From DATFQE01 sp963733845 (lineage in GTDB: Bacteria; Actinomycetota; Thermoleophilia; Gaiellales; Gaiellaceae): a stretch of 64,000 bases of DNA. Both the position numbers and the translations under genes were made by a program. The notes beneath the pieces were generated by a model. The model was not told the DNA's origin and ran no database searches. It worked only from the letters and a program-made list of their open reading frames with translations. Below are positions 54,774-63,695 of this stretch, piece by piece; the first letter of the stretch is position 1; every line of letters begins with the position of its first letter. The stretch lies in contig CAVTEM010000005.1 in the NCBI GenBank assembly GCA_963733845.1, positions 1 through 64,000 on the forward strand, in the 5' to 3' direction.

Positions 54774-56000
54774 GTGCAAGTCTCTGCGGACGCCGCGCGG
54801 CGCTTTCTGGTCGCGCGTCACATGCTCGCGCCGGCGCGGTCGCTCGAGGGAGGCCCAGCCGCCGTGCTCGAGGTCGTCCGGAGGTTCGGCTCGATCCAGT
54901 TCGACCCGCTCGCGGTCGCCGGCCGAAACCACGACCTCGTCCTGCATGCCCGCGTTGCGGACTACGACCCGGCCTGGTGCGACCTGCTCTACGAGCGCCG
55001 CGAAGTGTTCGAGGCGTTCAACAAGGGCCTCTCGCTCGTTCCGATGAGTGACGTCCCGTGGTTCCGAGTTCCCTGGAGGGACGGCGCACCGCGCGTCCTC
55101 GCCGAGAACGCCGAGGTGGCCGAGCAGGTGCTCGAGCGGATCCGCTCCGAGGGACCGCTCTCCGCGCTCGACTTCGAACGCGGCCCAATGGGCGACCAGT
55201 GGGGATGGGGCGACTCCCAGCGGACGAGCGCCGCGCGCGCCGTGCTGGAGGCGTACTCCGTGACCGGGGTGATCGGTCTCGCGCGACGCGATGGCAACCG
55301 CCGCTACTACGACCTGATCGAGCGGCTGCTTCCGGGAGACGTGCTCGCGCGCAGCGTGCCGCCGCGCGAGCAGCTCCGGCACAAGATGCTCTCGCGCTAC
55401 CGCGCGCACGGCCTCCTCGGTATCGCCGGCTCCGGAGACGTCTTCGGCAGCCTGGGCCCGGCAAAGCCGGACCCGGAGGTTCCGGAGCATCCCGGGCGAA
55501 CCGCGTTACGCGAGGAGCTGGTCGAGGACGGCGAGCTCGTCCGGGTGACGGTCGACGGTGTGCGCGGCCCGCGCTTCGTTCTCCGCGACGAGCTCGAGCT
55601 CCTGAGTGCGCCGCCCGAGGCGGCCGCGACTGTCGCCTTTCTTCCCCCGCTCGACCCGCTGATGTGGGACCGCAGCCTCCTCCAGCCGCTCTTCGACTTC
55701 GACTGGGTCTGGGAGGTGTACACCCCGGAGCCCAAGCGACGGTGGGGCTACTACGTGCTCCCGATCCTCTTCCGTGACCGCCTGGTCGGCCGGATCGAGC
55801 CGCGGATCGACCGGGCCGAGAGCCGCGTGCGCGTGCTCGGGCTCTGGTGGGAGGACGGCTTTGTGCCGCGTCGCGTCGACGGCTTCGTCGATGCGATGCG
55901 CTCGGCGCTTCGCGCGTATCTCGACTTTGCCGGCGCGAACCGGCTCGAGTGGGCGGCGCACCTGAACAGGGAGAAGAGCCTCTTCTCGACCCGACCGTGA
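54774..56000 (+). CDS. YcaQ/AlkX-like winged-helix DNA glycosylase family protein
   Basis: Family HTH_42, related to the E. coli interstrand crosslink glycosylase YcaQ. 408 residues from GTG 54774. Three winged helices are followed by a beta-rich barrel. The catalytic QxD motif is SIQFDPLAVAGRNHDLVLHA. Typical C-terminal signatures: VAFLPPLDPLMWDRSLLQPL and WEVYTPEPKRRWGYYVLPIL. The likely role is unhooking bulky lesions or crosslinks from DNA in the cytoplasm. It is monocistronic; the next gene starts 95 bases on. Confidence 0.9.
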   Translation: MQVSADAARRFLVARHMLAPARSLEGGPAAVLEVVRRFGSIQFDPLAVAGRNHDLVLHARVADYDPAWCDLLYERREVFEAFNKGLSLVPMSDVPWFRVPWRDGAPRVLAENAEVAEQVLERIRSEGPLSALDFERGPMGDQWGWGDSQRTSAARAVLEAYSVTGVIGLARRDGNRRYYDLIERLLPGDVLARSVPPREQLRHKMLSRYRAHGLLGIAGSGDVFGSLGPAKPDPEVPEHPGRTALREELVEDGELVRVTVDGVRGPRFVLRDELELLSAPPEAAATVAFLPPLDPLMWDRSLLQPLFDFDWVWEVYTPEPKRRWGYYVLPILFRDRLVGRIEPRIDRAESRVRVLGLWWEDGFVPRRVDGFVDAMRSALRAYLDFAGANRLEWAAHLNREKSLFSTRP

Positions 56001-56095
56001 GGGCTCCCTAGCGGCTGACAGCGGGCGTCCTCCGTCCGCCTCGTCGCGCATGATCGGCGGCACGTGAAGTCCGGCGTCGCTGGAGCGAATCTGCT

Positions 56096-56893
56096 GTGTT
56101 CTTCGGGCTGAGCAGCCTCGTCCTCGGGCTGCTGCTCTTTGGAATCGTGCTCGGGACGACCCTGCTCGGTGTCGCCGTGGGGCGTCGGCTCCGTGCGCAC
56201 GGAGAGGCCTTGCGCGAGCCGTTCGGCGTCCTGCAGGCCGCGCTGCTCGGTCTCGTCGGGCTCATCCTGGCGTTCGGTCTCACGATGGCCGTCGGCCGCT
56301 ACGACTCTCGACGTGCCGCCGTCGTGCAGGAGGCGAACGCGATCGGCACGACGTACCTGCGCGCGCAGACGCTGAAAGAGCCGGTCCGGTCACGATCGCT
56401 CGAACAGCTCGTTCGCTACACGGATTCCACGATCGTGCTGTCGGGATCGGTGCCGGGCAGCGCGGCAGCGGACGAGGCGATCGCGGACGGCCAGCTCCTG
56501 CAGCGCTCGCTGTGGCGCCTCGCCGGCGAGGCGCTCGCCGGGTCACCCACCGACAGCGCACCGCGGCTCTACGTCGAGACGCTCAACGAGATGATCGACA
56601 TGCAGACCGTGCACGTGTCCGCGCTGAACAACCGCGTGCCCACCGCCGTGCTCGTGATCGAGGTGGTGGGGGCCGCCATCGCGCTCGGCTTGCTCGCCCT
56701 CTACCTTGCGATCCTCGCCCGCGGTGTGCTCACGGTCGTGCTTGCGGCCGCGTTCGTCTCCGTGCTGCTGCTGATCACCTTCGACCTCGACCGTCCGGTC
56801 CGTGGGCTCGTGCGCGTTCCGGACACGCCGCTCGTCAGCCTTCGCGCCTCGATGGAGCTGCCGCCGGCCGCCCGCGCGCCGAGCGGGCGCTGA
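56096..56893 (+). CDS. DUF4239 (bestrophin-like) membrane protein
   Basis: 265 residues from a GTG start. An N-terminal hydrophobic helix (LSSLVLGLLLFGIVLGTTLL), then a second helix LLGLVGLILAFGLTMAVGRY, and the DUF4239 signature DSRRAAVVQEANAIGTTYLR (AQTLKEP follows). Two or three C-terminal helices at about residues 180-225. The family is bestrophin-like and of unknown function. It is followed 63 bases later by another membrane gene. Confidence 0.85.
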   Translation: MFFGLSSLVLGLLLFGIVLGTTLLGVAVGRRLRAHGEALREPFGVLQAALLGLVGLILAFGLTMAVGRYDSRRAAVVQEANAIGTTYLRAQTLKEPVRSRSLEQLVRYTDSTIVLSGSVPGSAAADEAIADGQLLQRSLWRLAGEALAGSPTDSAPRLYVETLNEMIDMQTVHVSALNNRVPTAVLVIEVVGAAIALGLLALYLAILARGVLTVVLAAAFVSVLLLITFDLDRPVRGLVRVPDTPLVSLRASMELPPAARAPSGR

Positions 56894-56956
56894 GGGGACG
56901 CTGCACGTCAGCGGTCCAAGCAGTAGGGTCGCGGGCACACGACGCGGAGGCAGCCA

Positions 56957-57562
56957 ATGAACCGTGATAGCGCCCTTCGGTGGGGCGGACTGGTGGCCGG
57001 CGTGGTCTTGATCCTCTTCGGCATCGGCGCGCTCTACCTCGGGATCGACGCGCGGCAGACCGTGCAGGACGAGCTCTCGCAGGAGAAGATCGTCGGCTCG
57101 CCGGACATGTCGCCCGACGAGATCGAGCAGGGTGTGCAGGAGGCGGGCCTCGAGGACGTCGAGATCCCGTCCTGCGACGTGGCGGAGGAGGAGATCACGA
57201 CCGGGTCGGAGGCGCGCTGCTTCGCCGAGTACATGCGCATCCACGCGCTCGAGTCCTCCGGCGGCCTCACGTACGCGGAGATGGGGCGTTTCGTCTCCGA
57301 GTCCGATCCCAACGATCCGGCCGGGACGAGCGACGAGGAGGCTGCCGCCAAGGACGAGGAAGGGCAGCCGATCGCGAACGCGAAGCGCAACACCTGGGTG
57401 ACCGAGACGGCGCTCGCGACGGCGCTGAACGTGTCCTACATGGCCGAGCAGATCGCGCTGTTCGGCATCGTCGTCGGGATCGCGCTGATCCTCACCGGGA
57501 TCGGCCTCGTCATCCTCGCCCTCGCCGTCTTCAGAAGGAGCCCGACAACGGCCCCCGGATAG
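56957..57562 (+). CDS. Two-helix membrane protein (201 aa), sometimes misnamed LigA
   Basis: ATG 56957 follows GGAGG. Helix 1 is WGGLVAGVVLILFGIGALYL and helix 2 is LFGIVVGIALILTGIGLVIL; between them is an extracytoplasmic loop with RCFAEYMRIHALESSGGLTY and AEMGRFVSESDPN. Proteins with this layout in actinobacteria are often automatically annotated as aromatic ring-opening dioxygenase LigA, but there is no dioxygenase domain here. Function unknown. Confidence 0.75.
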   Translation: MNRDSALRWGGLVAGVVLILFGIGALYLGIDARQTVQDELSQEKIVGSPDMSPDEIEQGVQEAGLEDVEIPSCDVAEEEITTGSEARCFAEYMRIHALESSGGLTYAEMGRFVSESDPNDPAGTSDEEAAAKDEEGQPIANAKRNTWVTETALATALNVSYMAEQIALFGIVVGIALILTGIGLVILALAVFRRSPTTAPG

Positions 57563-57618
57563 CCGATGTCTCGACGAGCGCCGGCTCCTGCTCGCGCAGC
57601 CGCAGTACGCTGCGGCGC

Positions 57619-58017
57619 GTGGACGAGGGGGCGCGGAGCGCGTTCGAGCGGCACGGGTTGATGCGCCTCCTCGGGGCGGAGCTGGTCGAGGTCGGCGACG
57701 GGCGTTGCGTGATCGAGCTGCCCCGCAGCGACGAGGTCACGCAGCACCACGGCTTCTTCCACGCCGGCGCGATCGGCGCCGTGCTGGACACCGCGGGCGG
57801 ATTCGCGGCCTCGTCGACCACGGGCTGGACCGACGACGTGCTGACGGTCGAGTACAAGGTCAACTTCCTGCGGCCCGGTGTCGGCGAGCGGCTGCGCGCC
57901 GAGGCGACCGTGCTCCGCGCCGGGAAGCAAGTCGTCGTCTGCCGCGGCGAGGCCTACGCGGGCGGAAAGCTCTGCGCCGCGACGCAGCAGACCGTCATGC
58001 TCGGGCCGGCGCGCTGA
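57619..58017 (+). CDS. PaaI-type hotdog-fold thioesterase
   Basis: 132 residues from GTG 57619. The hotdog motif is QHHGFFHAGAIGAVLDTAGG with the catalytic Asp/His region, followed by TVEYKVNFLRPGVGERLRAE and KLCAATQQTVMLGPAR. The likely role is hydrolysis of acyl-CoA thioesters. The 3' end overlaps the convergent YgjP-like gene by about 23 bases. Confidence 0.85.
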   Translation: MDEGARSAFERHGLMRLLGAELVEVGDGRCVIELPRSDEVTQHHGFFHAGAIGAVLDTAGGFAASSTTGWTDDVLTVEYKVNFLRPGVGERLRAEATVLRAGKQVVVCRGEAYAGGKLCAATQQTVMLGPAR

Positions 58018-58639
58018 CCCGGTAGCCGTGTAGCTCGTGGCCGAACTCGCGTAGCCAGGCCGACTCGGCTCGCCAGGTCGGCCGCGCCTCGTCGAGCAGG
58101 CGGTAGAAGCGCCGCGAGTGGTTCAGCTCGCGCAGGTGGCAGAGCTCGTGCACGACGACGTACTCGAGCACCTCCGGCGGTGCCATCACCAGGCGCCAGC
58201 TGAAGCTCAGGTTGCCGCGTGCGGAGCACGAGCCCCAGCGCGTGCGCGGGTCGCGGATCCCGATCCGCTCGTACTCGACGCCGAGCTCACGCGCTGACCG
58301 CGCGGCTACCTCGCCGATTCGTCGTCTTGCCTCTTGCCGGTACCAGCGCTCGAGGTCGCCGGCCGGCGCGATCCGCGGCTGGAGGCCGACCCACACGACG
58401 CCGGGGCAGTCCAGGCCGAGCCGCGGTTCGGGAAGCTCGCGGAGCTTGCGCGCGATCCAGTCGCGGTGCTCCTTGAGGAAGCGGTCGAGCTGGCGGTTCG
58501 AGATCCGGCGCGGGACGACGGCCTCGACACTGCGTTGTGGCCGCACCGTGACGCGCAGCCGCTTCGCGCGCGCCGACTCGCGGACGGCCACGCTGACCGT
58601 TCCACCCTCGACCGCGAGGAGGCGTGGCGCCCGCTGCAT
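57995..58639 (-). CDS. YgjP-like (DUF45/M48-type) metallopeptidase
   Basis: 214 residues. The zinc motif VVVHELCHLRELNHSRRFYR (HExxH and the downstream His) and the characteristic RTRWGSCSARGNLSFSWRLV match the YgjP/SprT-like peptidase group. The N-terminal part includes SVEAVVPRRISNRQLDRFLK. It probably acts in the cytosol on an unknown substrate. 10 bases separate it from the DUF6510 gene. Confidence 0.88.
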   Translation of the reverse strand: MQRAPRLLAVEGGTVSVAVRESARAKRLRVTVRPQRSVEAVVPRRISNRQLDRFLKEHRDWIARKLRELPEPRLGLDCPGVVWVGLQPRIAPAGDLERWYRQEARRRIGEVAARSARELGVEYERIGIRDPRTRWGSCSARGNLSFSWRLVMAPPEVLEYVVVHELCHLRELNHSRRFYRLLDEARPTWRAESAWLREFGHELHGYRVSAPARA

Positions 58640-58648
58640 CGCGGGACG

Positions 58649-58924
58649 CTAGCCCGCGGCGTCGGACGTCAGCTCGAGGGTGCGCACGCCGCGCGAGTCG
58701 ATCCAGGCCCGCTCGCCGGCGGTCACGATCTTCATCAGCACGGCGTCGCAATGGGGGCAGCGCAGCACGAGCCCGGCCGCGCGGTAGAGGCGCGCGGCGC
58801 CTACGAAACCCGCGGTGCCACAGCCGTCACAGGTGCCGACCGCCGTCGTCAGCTCGACTCCGTAGAGCGAGTGGAGGATCCCCGCCGCAGCGTTCCCGTC
58901 CAGCACGAGCTCTTCCATCTTCAC
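58649..58924 (-). CDS. DUF6510 family zinc-ribbon protein (91 aa)
   Basis: GTG start at 58924 overlaps the flavoprotein stop. The four cysteines form two pairs (GTCDGCGTAGFVG and LRCPHCDAVL), a probable zinc ribbon, and the flanks KMEELVLDGNAAAGILHSLY and ERAWIDSRGVRTLEL are characteristic of DUF6510. Its position after a molybdopterin enzyme and its reductase suggests an accessory or maturation role (inference). Confidence 0.8.
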   Translation of the reverse strand: MKMEELVLDGNAAAGILHSLYGVELTTAVGTCDGCGTAGFVGAARLYRAAGLVLRCPHCDAVLMKIVTAGERAWIDSRGVRTLELTSDAAG

Positions 58925-59637
58925 GTCCCCGTCGGCCCGAACCGCTCGGTCTTCACGAGGGCAGGATCGTGGCCGAGCTCGACGAGCGCAAGCGCGACGG
59001 CCTCCACGAACGGGGTCGGGCCGCAGACGAAGGCCAGAGGCCGCTCAGCGGGCGGCGGCGCGACCTCCACGAGCAGCGACGCGTCCACGCGCCGCGCGAA
59101 GCCGCTCCAGCCCTCGGGCTGCGACCGGGTCAGGGTCAGGACGAGCCCGAGGCCCTCGTCCGCAAGCTGCTCGAGCTCGCTGCGGTAGATCACGTCCTCG
59201 AGCGAGCGCGCCGAGTAGAGCAGGGTCGTCGGGTGGTCGCCGCGCTGCCGGGCCATCGCCATCAGCGGCACGACACCGGACCCGCCGCCGACGAGCAGCA
59301 CGGGTCCCGCATGGCCGGCGTCCCAGACGAAGTAGCCGCCGACCGGGCCGCGGAGCTCCAGCTCGTCGCCGGTGCGCGCCTCCTCGGTCAGGTAGGGCGA
59401 GACTTCGCCGTCGTCGACGTTCTCGACCGTCAACTCGACGCGCTCGCTGTCCGCCGGTGCGGCGATCGAGTAGCTCCGCTCCGCCTGATAGCCGTCCTCG
59501 GCGGTGAGCCTGATGTCCACGTGCTGCCCGGCCCGGTGGCCCGGCCAGCCCGGGACGTCGAGGACGATCGTCTTCACCCTCGGCGTCTCCGCGCGGACCT
59601 CGGCGATCGAGGCCGTGCGCCAGCCTAGTCGCCCCAG
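58921..59637 (-). CDS. FAD/NAD(P)-binding ferredoxin reductase-like protein
   Basis: About 238 residues. FAD-binding RSYSIAAPADSERVELTVEN (RxYS), VGGYFVWDAGHAGPVLLVGG and the NAD(P) part GSGVVPLMAMARQRGD, with a C-terminal FVCGPTPFVEAVA. There is no 2Fe-2S domain, so it probably transfers electrons directly to the molybdopterin partner encoded upstream. No ATG/GTG/TTG start is clear; CTG at 59637 overlaps the upstream stop, and an undetected start is possible. Confidence 0.82.
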   Translation of the reverse strand: MGRLGWRTASIAEVRAETPRVKTIVLDVPGWPGHRAGQHVDIRLTAEDGYQAERSYSIAAPADSERVELTVENVDDGEVSPYLTEEARTGDELELRGPVGGYFVWDAGHAGPVLLVGGGSGVVPLMAMARQRGDHPTTLLYSARSLEDVIYRSELEQLADEGLGLVLTLTRSQPEGWSGFARRVDASLLVEVAPPPAERPLAFVCGPTPFVEAVALALVELGHDPALVKTERFGPTGT

Positions 59638-60254
59638 TACCGCTGCTCCCGCCAAGGGTCCCCGTAGAGGTGGTAGCCGTTCGTCTCCCAGAAGCCGGGC
59701 AGGTCGGTCGCGGTCAGCCGCAGGCCCCGCACCCACTTGGCGCTCTTCCAGAAGTACAGGTGGGGCACGAGCAGCCGGGCCGGCCCGCCGTGCTCGGGGT
59801 CGAGCGGCTCGCCGTCGTAGGTGTACGCGACCCAGGCCTTGCCACCGGTCAGGTCCTCCAACGGGAGGTTGGTCGTGTAGCCGCCGTCGCAGAACGCGGT
59901 GGCGTACTCCGCCTCGGTCTCGATCCCGTCGAGCAGCGTGTCGACGGAGACGCCCTCCCAGGTCGTGTCCAGCTTCGACCAGCGGGTCACGCAGTGGATG
60001 TCGGCGGTGATCGTCTCGCTCGGCAGCGCGCGCAGCTCGTCCCAGGTCCAGCTGTGCAGCTCGTCCACTTCGCCGACGATCGTGAAGTCCCAGTCGGCGA
60101 GCGAGGTGTGGGGAGTCGGGCCGGCCGACAGCACGGGGAAGTCGCCGGTCACATACTGGCCGGGCGGCACGCGGTCGGCGGGCGCGTCGCGGCGCTTGCC
60201 TCTGAAGCCCCGGGAGATCGGCATCGGCAAAGACTCTCTGACGGGCGTCGCCAT
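59625..60254 (-). CDS. Soluble molybdopterin-dependent oxidoreductase (YedY/sulfite oxidase-like)
   Basis: About 209 residues. No Tat signal is visible, unlike MsrP. The Mo-coordinating Cys is in ITADIHCVTRWSKLDTTWEG, and typical core segments are DWDFTIVGEVDELHSWTWDE, CDGGYTTNLPLEDLTGGKAW and GGPARLLVPHLYFWKSAKWV. The likely role is reduction or oxidation of a small substrate such as a sulfoxide, unknown. It is coupled to the flavoprotein and DUF6510 genes, a conserved actinobacterial trio. Alternative start at 60224. Confidence 0.85.
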   Translation of the reverse strand: MATPVRESLPMPISRGFRGKRRDAPADRVPPGQYVTGDFPVLSAGPTPHTSLADWDFTIVGEVDELHSWTWDELRALPSETITADIHCVTRWSKLDTTWEGVSVDTLLDGIETEAEYATAFCDGGYTTNLPLEDLTGGKAWVAYTYDGEPLDPEHGGPARLLVPHLYFWKSAKWVRGLRLTATDLPGFWETNGYHLYGDPWREQRYWGD

Positions 60255-60277
60255 GACAAGCGTGAGAGGATCGGAGC

Positions 60278-60652
60278 GTGAAGGAGGTCTTCTTCGCCGA
60301 GGATGCACCGAAGCCCGGTGGGGCCTACTCGCACGCAGTCAAGGTGGGGGACACGATCTACCTCGCAGGACAGACCCCGCACGACCCGGAGACGCGGGAG
60401 CAGCCCGAGGGCTTCGAGGAGCAGGCCCGCCTGACGTTCCGCAACCTGGAGGCGGCCGCACGGGCGGCCGGCTCGTCCCTCGCGGACGCGGTGCGCGTCG
60501 GCGTCTACCTGCGGGACATGGCCGACTTTCCCGTGATGAACACCGTCTTCGCCGAGTTCGTCCCAGAGCCGTCCCCGGTGCGGACGACGATCCAATCCGA
60601 TCTGCCCGGCTTCGCAATCGAGGTCGACGCCGTTCTCTACGTTGGGAGCTGA
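60278..60652 (+). CDS. RidA/YjgF family enamine/imine deaminase
   Basis: 124 residues from GTG 60278, divergent from the molybdoenzyme. Motifs: KPGGAYSHAVKVGDTIYLAG, VRVGVYLRDMADFPVMNTVF and the substrate-binding Arg in SPVRTTIQSDLPGFAIEVDA. It hydrolyses reactive enamines or imines from amino acid and PLP-enzyme chemistry. Its stop overlaps the DapA-like gene start. Confidence 0.9.
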   Translation: MKEVFFAEDAPKPGGAYSHAVKVGDTIYLAGQTPHDPETREQPEGFEEQARLTFRNLEAAARAAGSSLADAVRVGVYLRDMADFPVMNTVFAEFVPEPSPVRTTIQSDLPGFAIEVDAVLYVGS

Positions 60653-61445
60653 GGGCGCCGAGGTCCATGCAGCGCTCTTGACCCCGCTGGCGGCCGACGG
60701 CGGGGTGGAGGTAGAAGCGCTTCGCGCTCACTTCCGCTCGCTCGTCGAGAGCGGGATCGACGGCGTGCTCGTCGCCGGCACGACGGGGGAGGGGCCGCTG
60801 CTCGGCGACGACGAGGTGGTCGCCGTCGTGACAACACTCGCCGGAGAGACCCGGCTGATCGTCCACGTCGGCCGCCCGTCGACGGCCGCGACGATCGCGC
60901 TCGGCCGTCGCGCCCTCGACGCCGGCGCCGACGAGGTCTCCGTCGTCGTTCCCTACTACTACGAGCTTGGCGACGATCAGCTGCTGACGCACTTCTCGGC
61001 GGTCGTCGGGGCCGTAGCACCGGCCGCGGTGCTCGCCTACGTGATCCCCGCGCGCACCGTCAACGACGTCTCCCCCGAGCTGCTCGACAGGCTGGCGGAC
61101 GCGGGCGTGGCGGGCGTGAAGGACTCGAGCAAGTCGCTCCAGCGGCATCAGGAGTACCTCGACGTCGTGCGAGGTCGTCCGGGTTTCCGCGTCTACATGG
61201 GCTCGGACGGCCTCGCCGTCGACGCCCTCGAACGCGGAGCATCCGGCCTGATCTCGGCGGTGGCCAACGTTCGTCCCGAGCTCGTCCTGGCCCTCCGCCA
61301 CGCCGTCGGCAGCAGCCGCGCCCGCGAGCTCGAGCGCGAGCTGCTGGCGGTCCGCGCCGAGGCGGGCGGCCTCGTGGGCCTGAAGCGGCTCGTGGCGGAA
61401 CGGATCGACGGCTACCCGGTCGGGGTCCGGGCTCCGCTGGGCTGA
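60642..61445 (+). CDS. DapA/NAL-family class I aldolase
   Basis: 267 residues starting with TTG at 60642, overlapping ridA by 11 bases. Schiff-base Lys in VAGVKDSSKSLQRHQEY, catalytic Tyr in SVVVPYYYELGDDQL, and the substrate loop GVLVAGTTGEGPLLGDDEV. The neighbouring PfkB kinase suggests a 2-keto-3-deoxygluconate or other keto-sugar acid aldolase rather than lysine synthesis. A TGATG overlap couples it to pfkB. Confidence 0.85.
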   Translation: MGAEGAEVHAALLTPLAADGGVEVEALRAHFRSLVESGIDGVLVAGTTGEGPLLGDDEVVAVVTTLAGETRLIVHVGRPSTAATIALGRRALDAGADEVSVVVPYYYELGDDQLLTHFSAVVGAVAPAAVLAYVIPARTVNDVSPELLDRLADAGVAGVKDSSKSLQRHQEYLDVVRGRPGFRVYMGSDGLAVDALERGASGLISAVANVRPELVLALRHAVGSSRARELERELLAVRAEAGGLVGLKRLVAERIDGYPVGVRAPLG

Positions 61446-62330
61446 TGCGCGTCCTGACCGTCGGCGAGACGATGGCGCTGCTCGATCCGCTCGATGACGG
61501 CTCGACCTATCGCCTGCGGATCGGCGGCGCGGAGTCCAACTTCGCAGTCGCTCTCTCGCGGCTCGGCGTGGGCGTGACCTGGATCTCGCGGCTCGGCGCC
61601 GACCCGTTCGGCGACCTCGTCGCCGAGACGCTGGCCGGCGAGGGCGTCGACGTTCGAGCGGCTCGCGATCCGGGCCGGCCGACGGGCGTCTACTTCAAGT
61701 CCCGGGTCGGCGGCCGGACGCGGATGCACTACTACCGCGCGGGATCGGCGGCCTCAGCGCTCACGTCCGAGGACGTGCCGGACGAGGCGCTCGAGGGCGT
61801 CGAGCTCCTCCACCTGACAGGGATCACGACCGCGCTCGGCTCAGGGCCGCGCCGCCTCGTCCACGACCTCGCCGAACGTGCTCGTGCGCGTGGGATCGCC
61901 GTCGTTGCTCGACCCGAACTACCGGCCCGCCCTGTGGGAGCGTCCGGCCGACGCGGCCGAGGCGCTGCCGCCGGCCGACTGGGTGCTGTGCGGGCTCGAC
62001 GAGGGCAATCTGGTCTTCGGCACCGACTCACCCGAAGCGCTCGCGGAGGCGATCGGCGGGAACGTCGCGATCCGCGTGGGGGAGCGGGGCGCGCTCGTGT
62101 CCGCCGGACGGCGCTCTGGTCGAGGTCGGGCCGAAGCGCCTCGAGGACGTCGTCGACGAAGTCGGCGCGGGCGACGGCTTCGCGGCCGGGTTCGCGTATG
62201 GCCTGCTGCAGGGCTGGCCGCCGGCACGGTGCGCGAACGCGGGCAACGTCGTCGCGGCGGGCGCGCTCAGGGGCGGCGGCGACTGGGAGACTTACCCGCG
62301 GCTGGCCGACGTCGCATGGTCTCGTTCTAG
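61445..62330 (+). pseudogene. PfkB family sugar kinase, probable 2-keto-3-deoxygluconate kinase (two frameshifts)
   Basis: Ribokinase-like kinase of about 295 residues. Start MRVLTVGETMALLDPLDDGS, substrate motif YRLRIGGAESNFAVALSRLG, then TGVYFKSRVGGRTRMHYYR. After a shift near 61,900 come LDPNYRPALW and WVLCGLDEGNLVFGTDSPEA, and after another near 62,105 the anion-hole/catalytic motif DEVGAGDGFAAGFAYGLLQG. With the DapA-like gene it would form a keto-sugar acid kinase/aldolase pair. Convergent with the ROK gene. Confidence 0.83.
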
Positions 62331-62336
62331 CCGAGT

Positions 62337-62353
62337 CCGGGGTCAGACCCCGG
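62337..62353. terminator. Hairpin between convergent pfkB and ROK genes
   Basis: A 7-bp perfect stem (ccggggt / accccgg) with a 3-base loop between the two convergent 3' ends. There is no T-run on either side, so a bidirectional terminator role is inferred from position. Confidence 0.45.
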
Positions 62354-63549
62354 CCGTGGCCGCGGGGCGACTAGGCGCGGGCGCGGCGGTGGCGCGATTC
62401 TGGAAGACGTTGTCCAGCGCGGCCCGCCGGCCTACCGCCAGCGCGCCCGTGAGCACGGCCGCCTCGCCCAGCGACGAGACCTCGACGCGTGGGGGGTAGG
62501 GGAGCCACTCGGCGAGGCGCTGGCGCACAGGCTCCAGCAGCAGGTCGCCGTTCGTGCCCAGGCCGCCGCCGAGCACGACCAGGGCGACGTCCGCGACTGC
62601 TGCGATCGGGACGACGTGCAGCGCGATCCGGCGCGCCTCCTCGTCGACGATCCTGCGGGCCAGGGCGTCACCGGCGCGCGCAGCGCCGAAGACGTCGCGG
62701 GGATCGAAGGGCGCGGCGAGCCGACGTCGCTCCCTCGAACCACGCGGCCAGCTGCCGAGCCACGTCGAGAGCGCACCGGCGCAGGGGTCGATGTCGCCGT
62801 TGTCGATGCCCGCGGAGACGAGGTCGACCTCGCCCGCGGCGCCGTTGTGGCCGCGATGCACCTCTCCGCGCAGCACGAGTCCGGCCCCGAGCCCCGTGCC
62901 GACCGAGAGGAAGACGAAGTCGTCGAGCCCGCGCGCGACGCCGAGCCATTGCTCGCCGACCGCCGCGAGGTTGATGTCGTTGTCGACGATCACCGGCACG
63001 CCGAGGCGTTCGGCAGCCGCGTCGCGCGAAGTGCATGCCGTCGAGGCCCTCGACACTGGTCAGCCCGACTACTCCTGTCGCCGTCTCGACGACCGCCGGC
63101 ACGCCGACCACCGCGGTGTCGATGAGGTCGTCCGTCAACCCTGTCACCGCCACGAGCGAGTCCCGCAGCGAGACGAACACGTCCAGAACCGCGGCCGCGT
63201 TCGCGCCGACCAGTTCGACGTCCTGGCGCGCCCGCACCTCGCCGTCGAGGTCGCAGATCGCGCCGCGGAGGAAGCGGGCGCCCAGGTCGAGCCCGAGCAC
63301 CAGCGCGGCCTCGGGTACGGGCTCGAAGAAGACCGCGCCGTAGCTCGGGCCGCCCGGGTCGTCGTCCGCCTCGCGGACGAGGCCGGCATCGAGGAGCGAC
63401 TGCAGCGCCTGCGAGACGGTCGGCTTCGAGATGCCGACGCGGCGCGAGATTTCGGCGCGGGAGATCGGCGCGCCGTCGCGGATCGCCTCGAGCACGGTGC
63501 GCTCGTTGAGGTTCTTCAGCAGCGGTGGAGTTGCGCGCGTCGCGGCCAT
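62343..63549 (-). pseudogene. ROK family transcriptional repressor (frameshifted)
   Basis: About 400 residues. Start MAATRATPPLLKNLNERTVL leads into the winged helix ISRAEISRRVGISKPTVSQA, then the ROK phosphate-1 motif LGLDLGARFLRGAICDLDGE, the catalytic-type Asp in VPVIVDNDINLAAVGEQWLG, and SVGTGLGAGLVLRGEVHRGH followed by NGAAGEVD. The ROK zinc Cys cluster is missing, leaving DIDPCAG. Frame changes near 63,030 and 62,740. It is divergent from a sugar-binding protein gene and probably represses that transporter in response to a sugar. Confidence 0.82.
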
Positions 63550-63595
63550 CTCGTCAACAACATCTAACTCAAAGAGCGCCAAGAAAGGACACAAT

Positions 63596-63647
63596 TTGAC
63601 TTTCATGATCGACCACCAGAATAGTGTCCTCGTTCGGAAAGTTAACT
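63596..63647 (+). promoter_or_regulatory. Promoter and ROK-type operator for the sugar-binding gene
   Basis: A sigma-70-like pair, TTGACT at 63596-63601 and AATAGT at 63620-63625 (18-base spacing), is followed by an AGTTAACT palindrome at 63640-63647, which overlaps the start region of transcription. This fits ROK repressor control of the gene at 63696. Prediction by eye only. Confidence 0.45.
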
Positions 63648-63695
63648 AACCCCGTCGGGAGGGAATCCCCGACCCACTACCTCAGGAGGGATTCC

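Noticed and set aside
56957..57562. Aromatic ring-opening dioxygenase LigA, as such proteins are often named
   Set aside because: It is a two-helix membrane protein without any dioxygenase motif; the name is a common automatic misannotation.
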